Positions 25,901 to 36,760 of a stretch of 64,000 nucleotides of DNA are shown one piece after another; the stretch's first letter is position 1; every line of letters begins with the position of its first letter. Origin of the DNA: Asterias rubens (taxonomy: Eukaryota; Echinodermata; Asteroidea; Forcipulatida; Asteriidae); the NCBI RefSeq assembly GCF_902459465.1, contig NC_047065.1, forward strand, positions 1,980,309 through 2,044,308, given 5' to 3'. A program made the position numbers and the translations under genes. Under the pieces are notes generated by a model. That model was not told where the DNA came from. It searched no databases and was given only the letters and a program-made list of their open reading frames with translations.

Positions 25901-26326
25901 GCGGCAAATTTTGTTTTCTTTGCGTGCATACTCAATGTAACTAGGCATTCTACCCTTACAAGTGTGAGCAGAAACTCGGCACTTGCACGACAGCGGGGAA
26001 ATTGTAGTCGTAAGCGCAGAATTCGGCAGTAAGCAGAGCCATGAAATTGGGCCATGGTGTAGCCCCTTTTGAGTTGTTTTGCAAAAAGCAGATGTTAATG
26101 TCCATGCTTCTCATGAACAGTCATAATTTAGCAGAACTTGGTTTAGTAAGATTCATACATTGTTGTCCACTTCTGTGTACCATAGGTGAGGATTGAACAA
26201 GATGGCGTACCACTCCACGAGGGCCAGATCAATATAACCCAATCAGGAGAAATTCAAATAGCAGTCATGGAGGAATTAGAAGGAGCTACGACGTTAGTCT
26301 TACAGCAGCAAAGGGGGGACTCATAG
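19988..26326 (+). CDS. BANP: BANP (BEN-domain DNA-binding protein, SMAR1), complete
   Basis: Ten coding exons: 19988-20090, 20661-20746, 20930-21096, 21219-21274, 21593-21679, 22129-22204, 22629-22792, 23982-24157, 25317-25478 and 26186-26326. The sum is 1,218 nt (405 residues; vertebrate proteins are about 470-520). Order of parts: acidic N-terminus with MAKRQR (near residue 46); a coiled coil matching the vertebrate LRLDSIEAKL region (about 64-118); a conserved NVTLITLN box; then the BEN domain (about 166-300) with the blocks LLDYLFDRETQA, GKHGKKQLNP and DSKCRTAFRRKQRG. The C-terminal Q-rich part is shorter than in vertebrates. BANP binds TCTCGCGAGA and activates essential CpG-island genes in mammals. 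The exon at 25317 has two tandem acceptors (AAGCAG), giving a possible one-residue variant. An AATAAA at 27817-27822 could end the transcript. Palindromic elements fill introns 6 to 9. Confidence 0.96.
20119..20272. repeat. Two adjacent long hairpins in BANP intron 1
   Basis: Hairpin 1 (20119-20196) pairs ACTCCTAGAACTA with TAGTTCTAGGAGT, with further pairing inside (GAGG/CCTC, CGCTAT/ATAGC). Hairpin 2 (20201-20272) pairs CTAGCCCACCTT with AAGGTGGGCTAG. They start 29 bp after the donor of the first coding exon. They may be one small palindromic element or two. Confidence 0.6.
22229..22378. mobile_element. Family J palindrome (half conserved)
   Basis: Contains GAGGTTTGCGGTAGCACCATG and an inverted partner GCGGTAAGATTTGCACAAAC. 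The inner part CGTTTCGATCAGTTTGCTCT is like the element at 28255. It lies 25 bp after a BANP donor (22204). Confidence 0.5.
22379..22501. mobile_element. Short family A palindrome
   Basis: Begins GGGCCAAATTTCATAGAGC and ends GCTATATGAAATTGGGCCC, 123 bp. Directly abuts the family J palindrome. BANP intron 6. Confidence 0.75.
22907..23605. mobile_element. Family D element interrupted by an insertion
   Basis: The left part (22907-23215) matches the left part of the copies at 48294 and 58234. Shared phrases are GTTTACAGAAGGAAATGGTG, GAAATGCTTTACTTTTTGAG and GACACGGCGAAACGTGCG. The right end (AAGTTGTGATACACGAAGTG through GTCTAATGGCTTT) appears only at about 23538-23605. About 320 bp of unrelated sequence lies between. 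Confidence 0.65.
24226..25293. mobile_element. Cluster of three family C-type palindromes
   Basis: Copy 1 (24226-24365) is a short deletion form with both ends. Copy 2 (24361-24775) is a relative of 13282-13613 and shares its TTTAAAGG junction with copy 1. Copy 3 (24911-25293) is full length and ends 24 bp before the acceptor of the BANP exon at 25317. Confidence 0.75.
25804..26054. mobile_element. Family B palindromic MITE
   Basis: Begins TGGGCCCAATGTCATGGCTC and ends AGAGCCATGAAATTGGGCC. Arms contain CACAGAATCGGCGCTTA and its partner. Last BANP intron. Confidence 0.8.
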
Positions 26327-26640
26327 AGAACCAAGACATGTGTCATTAGGACGGAGGACGTAGTACCTAGTAGTGATTATACCTAGGGTAGTGGCCGGCT
26401 ATTTTTGAAACTATTGGCACGGTTCCTACTTCCTTGGTATGTAATAGGAATTTTGTAATAGGAATTTTGACGTCAGAAATTCGCAACGAAAAGCTTGCAT
26501 CAGTTGACTTGTGCTCAACTCCTGCGGAACATTCACTGCGAAAACTGCCTTGTGACGTCAAAATTCGTCCTCACAAACACAGGAAGTATGAATAAGGCTT
26601 TTGAGTGGCTGATGATGCTTGAAGGAGTTGCTTGCTGTCA

Positions 26641-26822
26641 GGGCCCAATTTCAAAGAGCTACTTTAGCACAAGCTCAGCACAACACAATTATGCTTACCA
26701 GAGTATGGTTACCAGCCAAACTACTATGTCACACAAACAATCTGTGACTGGTATCCTACTTATTTCTGCTAAGCAGAATTCTTTTCAGCAATAATTTGTG
26801 CTTAAGCAGCTCTATGAAATTG
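26641..26822. mobile_element. Family A palindrome, 3' of BANP
   Basis: Begins GGGCCCAATTTCAAAGAGC and ends AGCAGCTCTATGAAATTG. It lies 315 bp past the BANP stop and may be in its 3' UTR. Confidence 0.7.
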
Positions 26823-26961
26823 TGTGCAGATAATGTGAAAGGCAGTGCCAAATTATTGGGGTCATTGAGAGATTGGCATCATTTGAAACACAGTACTTCC
26901 CATATCAGCACACACCAACAAAACTAATAATCATAATGGATGAATAACACAAATCTGCTTA

Positions 26962-27337
26962 TAGACAATGGACACTATTGGTAATTGTCAAAGACCAGTC
27001 TTCTCACTTGGTGTATCTCATCGTATACACAAAACAACAAACCTGTGAAAATTTGAGCTTGATAAAGAGATAAACTATGAAAGAAAGAAAACACCCTTGT
27101 CACACGAAGTTGTGTGCTTTCAGATGCCTGATTTCGAGACCTCAAATTCTAAGTCTGAGTCTTAGGATACGAAATCAAATTTGTGGAAAATTGCTTCTTT
27201 CTCGAACACTATGTCACTTCAGAGGGAGCCCTTTCTCACACTGTTTTATACTATCAACCTCTCCCCTTCACTTGTTGCCAAGTAAGGTTTTATGCTAATA
27301 ATTATTTTGAGTAATTACCAATAGTGTCCACTGCCTT
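26962..27337. mobile_element. Family C palindrome, 3' of BANP
   Basis: Begins with ACAATGGACACTATTGGTAA and ends CAATAGTGTCCACTGCCTT. The interior matches the other full-length copies. Confidence 0.8.
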
Positions 27338-27816
27338 CAATCAATTAAGTTTGATAATGGCATTCCGAAAAGGGATCTATGCAGAGTTATTTGCTGGTGA
27401 TAAAAAAATATTGTGGCCTTTTTACCAACGACTTTACATCTTATTTATTTTCTTTTTTTGGTGCTTTCAAGTTGTGAATGGTCCAATGAACTTAAACGTT
27501 TGTTTGTTGGCTTGTAGCTTTTGTTAACACTGCTTTTAAAATATAGAAGCACATAAATCAAAAATTTTCCCTCTTTTTTGTTCTTTAGCAGGCACGATTT
27601 TCCTTCCTACTTTTTCCCCTTTTGTTCTTATTTTTTCCTCAGAAGAATTAGCAAATTTTATATTTATTAGCCTTAAAACTTCTATAAAAGACTTCACAAA
27701 ATGTCTGTGTCAAAATCTGTGTAGGTTTATCCCTTTTTTCCTTATGCAACCAGCCTAGCATTTCCAACTCTATTTTTGCATTCCCAATTTTGTATATTTA
27801 TTTAACTAATAACCTA

Positions 27817-27822
27817 AATAAA
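27817..27822 (+). terminator. Candidate poly(A) signal AATAAA for BANP
   Basis: Canonical hexamer 1.5 kb beyond the BANP stop codon, in an AT-rich stretch followed by a T-rich tract. A 3' UTR this long would include a family A palindrome (26641-26822) and a family C palindrome (26962-27337). An earlier cleavage site is possible. Confidence 0.3.
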
Positions 27823-27839
27823 GGTTTTTAACTATTGCT

Positions 27840-29149
27840 GCTTTTGTTAAATGTGTTGCGTTTCTTCCTTATTCAGTGTTAGAACTTTTATTAATGGAAA
27901 TGCATACAACTAGTACGTAAATACAAATATTGTGTTAACATTTTAATGACTTCTTTTCATCAAAAACTTCTGTTAAGTACAACTTTGGCAAATAAGATTT
28001 TCTTTACTTTTATGCAAATAAACTGTACATTTGTACAAACAATAATACAATTATTTTGTTAAACTTTATGAATAAGTCAAATAAACTTTGTCCACAAAAG
28101 TGGAGTATGAAGCAAAGAAGTGTTTGTAATTAGCGTTTGTAATTCATTTCAATTCATATTTCCCAGAAAAAATAATTTTTTAAAGAATACTTTACGAAAT
28201 GTCTTATAAGACCTACCAAGGCTGTTTCTGACTATGTTTTTTCAAAGATATGTAAATAGATAGGAAACTTGCATGTACCACCATGTGTAAATCTCTTTTG
28301 TGGGTGTGTTGGCTCTGGCTCTAAAAAGAGCTGGTGTGGTCTTGAAATTTCAAACGGTATACTCTGCACGTCTTCAAGAGAAGAGTAGAGTATACTTTTC
28401 GAAACATCAAGACCACACCAGCTCTTTTCAGAGCCAACAATCCGAAAAAGAGGTTTACACACGGTTGTACACGTATACTATTTAATTATAGTTTCTTCTT
28501 ATTTATCCACAACACGCAGAGGTTCAAACAATGCTGATTAATTTTTATTTTTTTTCAATACCACTTGGAATGAAACATTTCTGCATGGGGAGCAACATGT
28601 GAGTAAATGATTGATATTATGATTGTATGATTATCTTGAAGCAAAATTCAATCCTTGATTCTGATTTGTCGCTCTGTGGCAACACGAGTGTGATTAAGTG
28701 TGAATTGTTGCCCTTATCAAATCCTGTTTTTACAAACTGTTCTAATTCCGATTATTGCACTACTTTAAGTTTGCTTGAAGATAGATTCATTATCACAATC
28801 AACTCGTGCAACAATACATAAAAATGTAGCGAATCTGCGTCCCATATGATATACATGTAAATCCAACTTGGCTTTCCATTTCGTTTGATATGGGAGGTTA
28901 AAGGGATAATTTTTTTGTATTCCACTCCTGTTTGTGTGACTAGTTATATTTGTGTGACTAGTTACATTTGCCTATGTAATGTCGTTCTCTTCACATCACT
29001 GTAATTCTTCTTTCAGTTTTTACTGAAGTTTTATCTTAAATTGTTCTTGGTGTTTTTTTGTTTTTTTTAACTCCATAAAGTGCCTCAGCACCCTGTTTTT
29101 GGTCAAGTGCAATATATACATGTGAAGCTTTTTTATATTATTTTGATTA

Positions 29150-29182
<33 letters not shown>

Positions 29183-29266
29183 AAATGAAGGCAAAGAATG
29201 CTGATAAAGAAATAATCTCTCACAATGTATTAATCTTTGCAAGTGGTTTTCAAGAAATAACTGGTG
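27840..29266. other. Intergenic spacer, BANP to zinc-finger gene 3' ends
   Basis: AT-rich spacer between convergent genes. Apart from the palindrome at 28255-28490 and an (ATT)n run at 29145-29182, I see nothing to annotate. Confidence 0.5.
28255..28490. mobile_element. Family J palindrome, full form
   Basis: The left arm holds AAACTTGCATGTACCACC, GAGCTGGTGTGGTCTTGAAA and GTATACTCTGCACGTCTTC. The right arm repeats these inverted, about a centre at 28378. Half copies occur at 1454-1573 and 39044-39180. Confidence 0.7.
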
Positions 29267-32200
29267 CTACGTACCCAATGTAATATTTACTGGGAATCCA
29301 TCAGTCCCAGCCATTTGAAATTGGTTAGTTCCATTTTCAATGACAGCAGCTGGATTATGCTGAAATGCCTCAATGGCTGCTCGTTGTCCCTGCATCAAAT
29401 CAGCGTCTTGGACGTTATCATGAAACGACGTCAGCTGTTCTATATTTGCATAAACGTAATTCGGCTCACAGAGAACGTAACTAATGTGTTGGCTAGTAGT
29501 GTCCGGCGACCCATCCTGGGATATGGTTGCTTGTAGGGTGACTTGAGGGGCCAATGTACATGTAGGGTGTTCCGTCATACAGTGCCGCTCTAGGATTTTG
29601 GGTCGCATGAAACCCCGGTTGCAGATCTCACAACGGAAACGAAACTCACGAGTGTGAAGTATTTCATGATCTTTGAGATTGTCCTTACGGCAGAAGCCTT
29701 TGCCACAGTGCTTGCACTTGAGTTGTTGTGAGACCAGATGGGTCTTGGCGTGATCGTGGAGTTTATCTTTACGAGAGAAACCTCGTTCACATCCTGGCCA
29801 TTCACACATAAAAGGCTTCTTGACAGAATGAACGGTCACCATGTGTCGGGTCATTTTATTCTTGAAACTGAAGCACTTTGTGCACTCTGGGCACTGAAAC
29901 GGTCGGACATTGTTATGGGAATAAGTATGCTTGTTAAGGTCTCGTTTTGTCTTAAAGTTTCGTCCGCAGACTTCGCATAGAAAGCAGCGCTCATCTTGAT
30001 GGGTGACCATGTGCATGCGAAGCTGCCGCTTACTGACTTGGATTTTTCCACATTTGCTGCATGGATGATGGTGGCTTTCTGTCTTCATGTGCCTATCAAG
30101 ACTTCCCATGCTTGGAAATTTGACCCAACACTTGCTGCATTTATGGCTCATATGCTTGTAGTATTCTCTCATCTTTTCCTTTCTCATGTTGTCAAGAGAT
30201 TCGGTATTGACTAACCGACGATTCATGCAGCCACGACAGCCACAATGAAACATATCCTGCTTGTCGTGGGTTGCAATGTGAGCTTTGAGTTCCTCCAACT
30301 TGCCAAAAATATTCTGACAGGTAAACTCACGACACTGGAATCGCTTCACCCTATTGTGGGCCTGCAGCATGTGTTTGGGGAGACTCGTCCGTCCAAACCA
30401 TGTATAACAAATCTTGCACTTCAGATCGCGTGGATTTATCTTCCTATCTCCTCCATCAATAACTTTTTGCTCTTCCTGTGTCAAGAGTTGTGCGTTGCCT
30501 TCATCATGAGAATCCTTGGGAAGCAACGATCCATCAATGAGTGCCGCTTGCAAATCTTGACTCGCGTCTCCACCCCCAAGAAGGTTATGAGACGTCCTAA
30601 GGAGGTCACTGTCACCTTGGATTTGTGTTATAAGCGCCAGTTCGTCAAGATCAACAGTAGAAGCAAACTCCTTGTCTATATCAACTTGGTTTGAGCCGAT
30701 GGAAATTAAAGGGGGCGTACCGTTCGAAGCAGACATCGAGGATGAAACAGGCGTCACTGAGGATGGACCTGATTGTAACTGCCTCAAATCAGCTCCATTC
30801 AGCCAGTTCGGCTGAGCCTTCACCCATGTCCTGTGGTTATCCACATGAACCGTATGATCATAGGACTCCCGCGATTTATGCTGACATAGCGGACATACAA
30901 ATCGATTCTTATTCGTGCAGCGAATTTGGTGGCGTTTAAGCCCACGTGAACTCATCTTCTTATTGCATTCCGGACATATAACAAGTCCTTTTGACGTTGA
31001 GTTATTCTCCTCATCCCCTTCCTCAATCTCATCTTTTTCTTGCTCCTCTTCGTCGTCAATCTCAACTTCATCATCTTGTATCAAATTCACTGCATCCTTT
31101 TGAATACTTCTACTGCTTTTTCTTCTCCTCCGTGACTTGGGTTTATCTTTGATTTGTACACTTGAAGAATCTGTATTCTCCTCAGATTTTTCACTGACTG
31201 CCTCATCGCCTCTGTCATTGCATTGACAATCGCGAATATGAGCGGTGAAATCTTTGGCTGTAGTTGTTTGGAAGCTGCAACGAGAGCATTTTCTCATTCT
31301 GCCGGTTGGAAGACTCTGCGATGGTGAAGATGGGGCTACCAACTCCGAAGTCTGATGTTTTTGGTGACGCTTTTTGATATGAGTAGCGCAGAGGTTTTTA
31401 TTATTGAATGCTTCATTACAGTGAGGACATGTGACATTCTTTGGCGTTCTCAAAGTCAGTCCTTTTGGTGGTCGACCTCTACCTCTCTTGAAAGCAACTT
31501 GTCGGAGAAACTCTAGGGCAGCACTGTTTTTCATCTTGTGGGTGTCTATGTAGTGACGGAAAAGAAACTCTGTATTCTTTAAGGTCTCTGAGCAAAATTT
31601 ACAAACCACTGGCTTGCTGCTTTTGCACGCTTCGGGAATTTTCAGTTGTGTGGTTTTAGTTGTTGTTTCCTTTTGTGTTTCATTAGTCTTTCTCCTTGAG
31701 ACTTTGGATACGTTCTGAGTTTGTGATGAACCTGTCCCCACGTTTCCCTGTGCTGCTTTATCTTGATTCTCTTGTTCCAAGAAATTCTCGCTGCATAAAA
31801 CAATGGTCTCAGGTTTTTGTTTCATCAGTTGTCTTTGAATGAGTTCATCACTAGTCCGACTCTCACCTTGAGAGCCCTCTTGTCGAAATTCGTCTCCACT
31901 CGTCACCTCATCATTCTGAGATGCCTTAGATGTTGCCAAGCAGTCCGAATAAGCCCTCTGCATCTCATGACTAGCAAGCTTGTCTATATAGCTCCCTCGA
32001 CTCAGCATCGCTTTTCCAACCGATGTGGTGGGTAGCTCTTCATCTGGGGAGCCCAATAGTTCCTCAAAGACGTCCGAGGTGAGTGGAATCATCGCTATGC
32101 TGCTCTGAGACTGGCTTGAAGAGAAATCTACCTGATGCCCTTCTTGGAACACTTCAAAATCGTGTTGGATTCGATTGACGGAAGACTGAAGATTGTAATC

Positions 32201-34978
32201 GGATGTGGCGGATGAGATTTGAAGGCTGGCTGGTGAGGCACTTAGTGATGGCACTTTTTGAAACGTTCCTTGCATGCTTTCTGGTATGTGCTCCAAGACT
32301 GTTTTAGATGGAAATATGACAAACTATTTAAAGTGGTATACCAAAAAATTGAACGTGACAAACAAAAAAGGAAGACCAAGAAGCACATTTTTTATGAGAG
32401 GCATAACTTTCCATTCAACAATACAAGCAAAGTGCCAGAGTACAGCGGAAGGCACTTAACGCATCCAGGGCCAAATTTCTAAGCAGAAAATCTTCCTCAA
32501 CAATTTTCTGTTTAGCAAATCAAATAGTTCAAATTTTGTTCAAATCAATGTGTTTATAGTGTTCATTTCTTCGTTATCACTTTGCAAAGGGGACTCAAAT
32601 CACTTGCCCCCAAAAATTGACTAGAGCAGGATTTGAACCAATCTCCTTTGGATTAATGTGTTGGCGCTCTACTAACTGAGCTATTAAGCCCTTGGCTAGA
32701 TAGGGCTAGATAGCTCAGTTGGTTGAGCACTGACAAGTTAATCCAGAGTTGGTTGGTTCGAATCCTGCTCTAGTAATTTTGTCATTGTTCAATCCCACAT
32801 CGATTGAAAGTTGTCAAATTTACAGTCAGTTTCTCTTTTGGATTATTATTAGATACAATACCAACCCCAAACTTTTAAAAGAAATCACAACCAACAGATT
32901 GGACACAATCCGCAATAAATGTAAACCTTACCTGGTAAATCTGAAGTGATTTCAGGAGGTAATTGTTGCTGGTTTGTATGATGCTGCTTGATCTTATGGC
33001 ACACTCCGCTTGCCTTGTGGACCATGAAACTGTCCATGCTCGAAAACTGATGTTTGCAGCGACCACAGGAAAATACATCCTCCTCATCTGGTGACATAAA
33101 CATTGATAACATTAGTCAATTAAAAACTTATTCCAAATAATTGATGAACTCAAATACTGTCATTAATAGTTGGTGTAAGAAGTAGTAATTTGTGATAAAT
33201 TTTTATTTTAGTTTGAAGTAGTTTTTGTTTTTAAGTATAATTTTTTCATATAAAGGCACTGGACACTTTTGGTAATTACTCAAAATAATTGTTTTTGCAG
33301 CTTTGATGAACAAATGTTCACAGGTCTGTTATTAAATTAAGCAAGTGAGAATACTGGTCTTTGACAATTACCATCGTGTCCAGTGCCATAAGAGTAGTTT
33401 TTTATTATTTTTTTATTTAAATAAACATTTATTATGGAATCACCAAATATCTGTTATTTTTGTACAAAATAAACTATGAAGATTAAAACAAAAAACAAAC
33501 CTAAACGACTAGATTGAGTTTAAAATGTCGAGAGTAAGTTTTGTTTTCTAATCCACAGGCATGAGAATGGGTGATGATAAAAAAACAGGAAAAAAATTCA
33601 GTTGATCGGAAATGTCAATATTCCATCATTATTGTGTGCGAAGCACACAACACGAGCGCGCAGCGCGAAGTCCCCTACGGCCGGGGTTCAGGGCCCGCTT
33701 AAGGGCCCTGGGAGCTCTGGGTATTTTAGAAGCTCTGTGGCGGTCTCTGATTCATTTCTGACACCTATTTTTCCAGGTAGAAGTGAGCTACTTTTGTGTG
33801 ATTTTTCCTTTTTTTTATTTTAAAAATAGGTTTAAGGGAAAATAAGGAATGTAAAGCTCAAACAATTCAAACAATTCAAACAATTTTGGGTTCGCCTGCG
33901 ATTTTGTAACAATTCCGGAAAAAGAAAGGAAAACAAAAAAATAAATAGTAATAATATTTTAATTTTTCTGACGATCTTATCCCTTATTTCTGCCCCCTGA
34001 AAATGCTTTTTTTCTCACCAACAACCATTTTTATTGGTTCTTGATTTGGAATTCGGTTGTGTAAAAGAATTTTTTTTGCAATTAAATGTTTGTGATTTTA
34101 ACGATCTGTCGGCGACGCACATTTTAAAATATATATAGGCCTATATATCTGGCGAGAGCGATGTGTTTTTGAGAAAGAGGTTGTTATTCAGCATAGGGTA
34201 TAACTGGAACGAGGTTGAGATTAGACCCAAACATAGAAATAGAACCAATGAAGAAAGCACGTCGTCCGGACGTACAGTGTGTTCGCTGGTTCCCAATATA
34301 TCTTTCGCTGGTTGTGAGGCAATAACAGGTACCAGTTTTCCATGGCCTGCCGGCGATCACAGATTTGTGCCGCGCCACTCATTGGTTCGTGTACAAACAC
34401 AGTACACAGTACACATGGTGCAAACACGTGCATTGTTTTTTCAGTAGACTTTCAAAAGTCTCCACACGTGTTATCTTTGCTGCAGCAGCAAGCGCATTAC
34501 ACGCAAACATTATTGAACCATACCACTATAAAGGAAGCAAGGAATGAGGCAAGTTTATACATCTGTCGCTGCTGCTGCATGCATGCGCGATGCCAGGAAG
34601 ACCACAAGCCGTAAACTGGGCTAGTTGCTGGACGGCAATTTATTGTTTAGTTTTTAGGTGCCTTTTTGATTTCATGAAAGCTGTACGTGTGGATCCGCGA
34701 TAATAACAATTACAAAGGTAAACTGGCATTGTCTGACTAGAGAAGAGGGATTAGAGAAATCCAAATGTATACCCCCAAAAACCTACCCCCCGAATTTTAT
34801 AGCAAATTCACATCGAACTCGGAGACCACAATTTTGAAAGGAAAAAAAACGGAATTCCGGTTTAAACCGGAAGATTCTCATGCCTGAATCCAAGGTTTTA
34901 ACAAAAATACCCGAAAGCTCTTTTCTTTGACCTTTCTTTGGAAATTGTTTTTAATTTACCTGAAGAATGATGCTCCAT
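29267..34978 (-). CDS. Large C2H2 zinc-finger protein, ZNF341-related N-terminus
   Basis: Three coding exons: 34960-34978 (start ATG), 32932-33087 and 29267-32298. Phases agree and give 1,068 residues. Exon 2 encodes DEEDVFSCGRCKHQFSSMDS, a C2HC finger closely like the first finger of the ZNF341 protein in this window and of human ZNF341. The long last exon has about 14 further C2H2 or C2HC fingers, most dense in the C-terminal third. It also has an AT-hook (KRGRGRPPKG, about residue 330), a basic patch (SRRRRKSSRS) and an acidic run of D/E residues near residue 470. No TGEKP-type linkers dominate. It is probably a nuclear DNA-binding protein. I do not recognise a one-to-one vertebrate orthologue. 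The reading frame stays open upstream of the ATG to an acceptor at about 35029/35030 (TATACTAG), so an upstream coding or UTR exon is possible. Its spacing from ZNF341, across BANP, suggests a local duplication. Confidence 0.88.
32612..32790. mobile_element. Inverted pair of tRNA-derived SINE heads
   Basis: A minus-oriented tRNA-like head (B box GGTTCAAATCC, A box TAGCTCAGTTAGTAGAGC) is followed by a plus-oriented head with TAGCTCAGTTGGTTGAGC and GGTTCGAATCC. The plus copy lacks a clean acceptor stem, so I do not call a tRNA gene. In an intron of the zinc-finger gene. Confidence 0.6.
33252..33390. mobile_element. Short family C palindrome
   Basis: Begins AAAGGCACTGGACACTTTTG and ends ATCGTGTCCAGTGCC, about 139 bp. 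Intron of the zinc-finger gene. Confidence 0.7.
33634..33735. repeat. String of short GC-rich hairpins
   Basis: Consecutive small inverted repeats: GTGTGC/GCACAC, CGCG-CAG-CGCG, CCCCTACGGCCGGGG, GGGCCC-GCTTAA-GGGCCC and GAGCT/AGCTC. GC content jumps sharply against the flanks. Family unknown to me. In an intron of the zinc-finger gene. Confidence 0.65.
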
Positions 34979-35029
34979 GGTTTCAGCTTTTTCAATCAGT
35001 CTGGTGTGGTGTAACTTGGTATGATTATT

Positions 35030-36760
35030 ATCTAGTATAAGAATGTAAAATAATATATCGATCACAACCTTTCATTACATTTTTAAATAATGTTGTGGTA
35101 AAAAGTTCTTAAAAATCATTGTTTTCACCTTATATGTTTCTGTATAAGAAGATTATTTATTAAGAAAGCCACTTCATTGGTAACTACTTAAGATTCTGTT
35201 GAAAATTTCCCATATCAATGGCATACACAATGACACAAGGTTGTTGGTTCAAATCCTGCTCTAATAATTTATTTATTTTGTTAACCCCAAATATTTTTCT
35301 TAAACTCAAAACTAGGCCTATTTGTTTGCTTCTCATCAGTAAAAAAACAAAACATTTTTTATGGTAAAACATACCGGTATTTCTTTACGAAACGTTACAT
35401 TACTACTAATAAAAAAATGAAATGCTTGAAAAAGAATGACTTTAGTTTTAATCAAGGAGACATAACTAAAGGGAAAAAATGTGTTCATTTAACTTTATAA
35501 TATAAGTTATATTGTTGTTTTGTTTTGTTTTGAATAAAACCATTTAAATTTTTAGCTTCAAAGTCAAAGAAGATAAGAAAGACTCAGCTATATGATGGTC
35601 CTAGTAATTGCGTCCTGGCTCCTGGCCTGGGGTAAAAACGTCAAGCCATTTTAGCATGTTTAGTTACTATTTTATTTTTGCCATATGTTAGGAGAAAACG
35701 TGGCCAATTTGTGGACAAATAACCTCGGTAAGACACCAGTCTCCGTTGCACAGAGTTTTTTTTTTGGGGGGGGGGGGGGGGAACGCATGAAATCTTACTG
35801 AAGCTGCGGACAGTGATGAGAAAACCTTTTCGTCAAGCGAGTTGTCTCAACACGGGCCAGGCACCCCTGTTGTCCCGTCATCCATATACGCCAGGGGGAA
35901 ACCATTACCCAAACAAAACGGGCCAACCATAACTCTCAAGTATTCACGTTTCTTTACTAATTTCAGCTCATTAAATCTACGCAAACTAGTCTACAAGCAA
36001 CGAGGAAAAATCTCATATAGTTTTTACCTACTCAAATGGGTGTACATAGGAAATTTAAATATGTTTTACCTCAAAAAAGTCGTCCTAAATCTGCACAGAC
36101 ACAGCATAAAATGGCGACCAGATGTTATCGGGTGTGGGCGCCCTTTGAACATTTCACCTGCCCGTCCACCCGTGACGTAAAATTGGATATGTTCCATTAG
36201 ATAAATGGGGGTGTGCGTTTCCTGCCCTCATCTCCCATCTAACTAGTAAAAATTAATACGGCAATGTGAAACTGTAAACGGAGCAATAAACGGAGTTTAC
36301 TATGAACTTTGAATTGGCAAACAATCAACTAGAATGTTTACGCGAAATCATCGAACTTATTATTTCAACTATGAACACGGACATGCGACTGTGTCCCAGT
36401 GGTTTTGGGTTCAGATTGCAGTCGTTGAAATTCTTCATAGCTAACCACTGGTTTCAGAATAACTAGAAATAAGTATGCCTATTGTCGTCTTAGTTACTGA
36501 ATCACACTCTCGGTTTCTACAATTCATTATCGTGGCCATTCAACCAATATTTGTATGAGAGAGACTTTTTTTTCAGCTTGGTATCTATTAATCCCGTGTG
36601 GGAGCTAGTTTGCCAAACCATTGACGAGAAGATCATTTAAACAAATCAAACACACAAACAAGCAAACACTAATAATCAATCAAAACACCGAGGCCCCTTT
36701 TCACTCTTTTAATATTCAATAAACAATGTTCCCAATATCAATACAATTACAATTTAAAGT
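35030..36760. other. Region upstream of the zinc-finger gene
   Basis: No coding region that I can support. It likely contains the promoter and any 5' UTR exon of the minus-strand zinc-finger gene. It includes a T11/G20 run at about 35757-35781 and the repeat at 36465-36645. Confidence 0.45.

Noticed and set aside
4605-27337. Regularly recurring repeats considered as a CRISPR-like or satellite array
   Set aside because: Copies are dispersed, palindromic and in both orientations; they are transposons, not arrays.
32700-32775. Possible tRNA gene (TAGCTCAGTTGG and GGTTCGAATCC)
   Set aside because: The acceptor stem does not pair cleanly and an inverted relic lies beside it; it is better explained as a SINE head.
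34163-34614. Open frames on both strands upstream of the zinc-finger gene
   Set aside because: No family resemblance and no splice support; they are chance frames in an intron.
35757-35781. T-run followed by about 20 G, as a G-quadruplex candidate
   Set aside because: Homopolymer runs like this, and those at 38350, 44897 and 48020, are common assembly-sensitive microsatellites; nothing ties them to function.
36112-36180. AAAATGGCGACC on the plus strand, a possible gene start
   Set aside because: The frame closes after about 29 codons, with no donor or downstream exon that I could connect.
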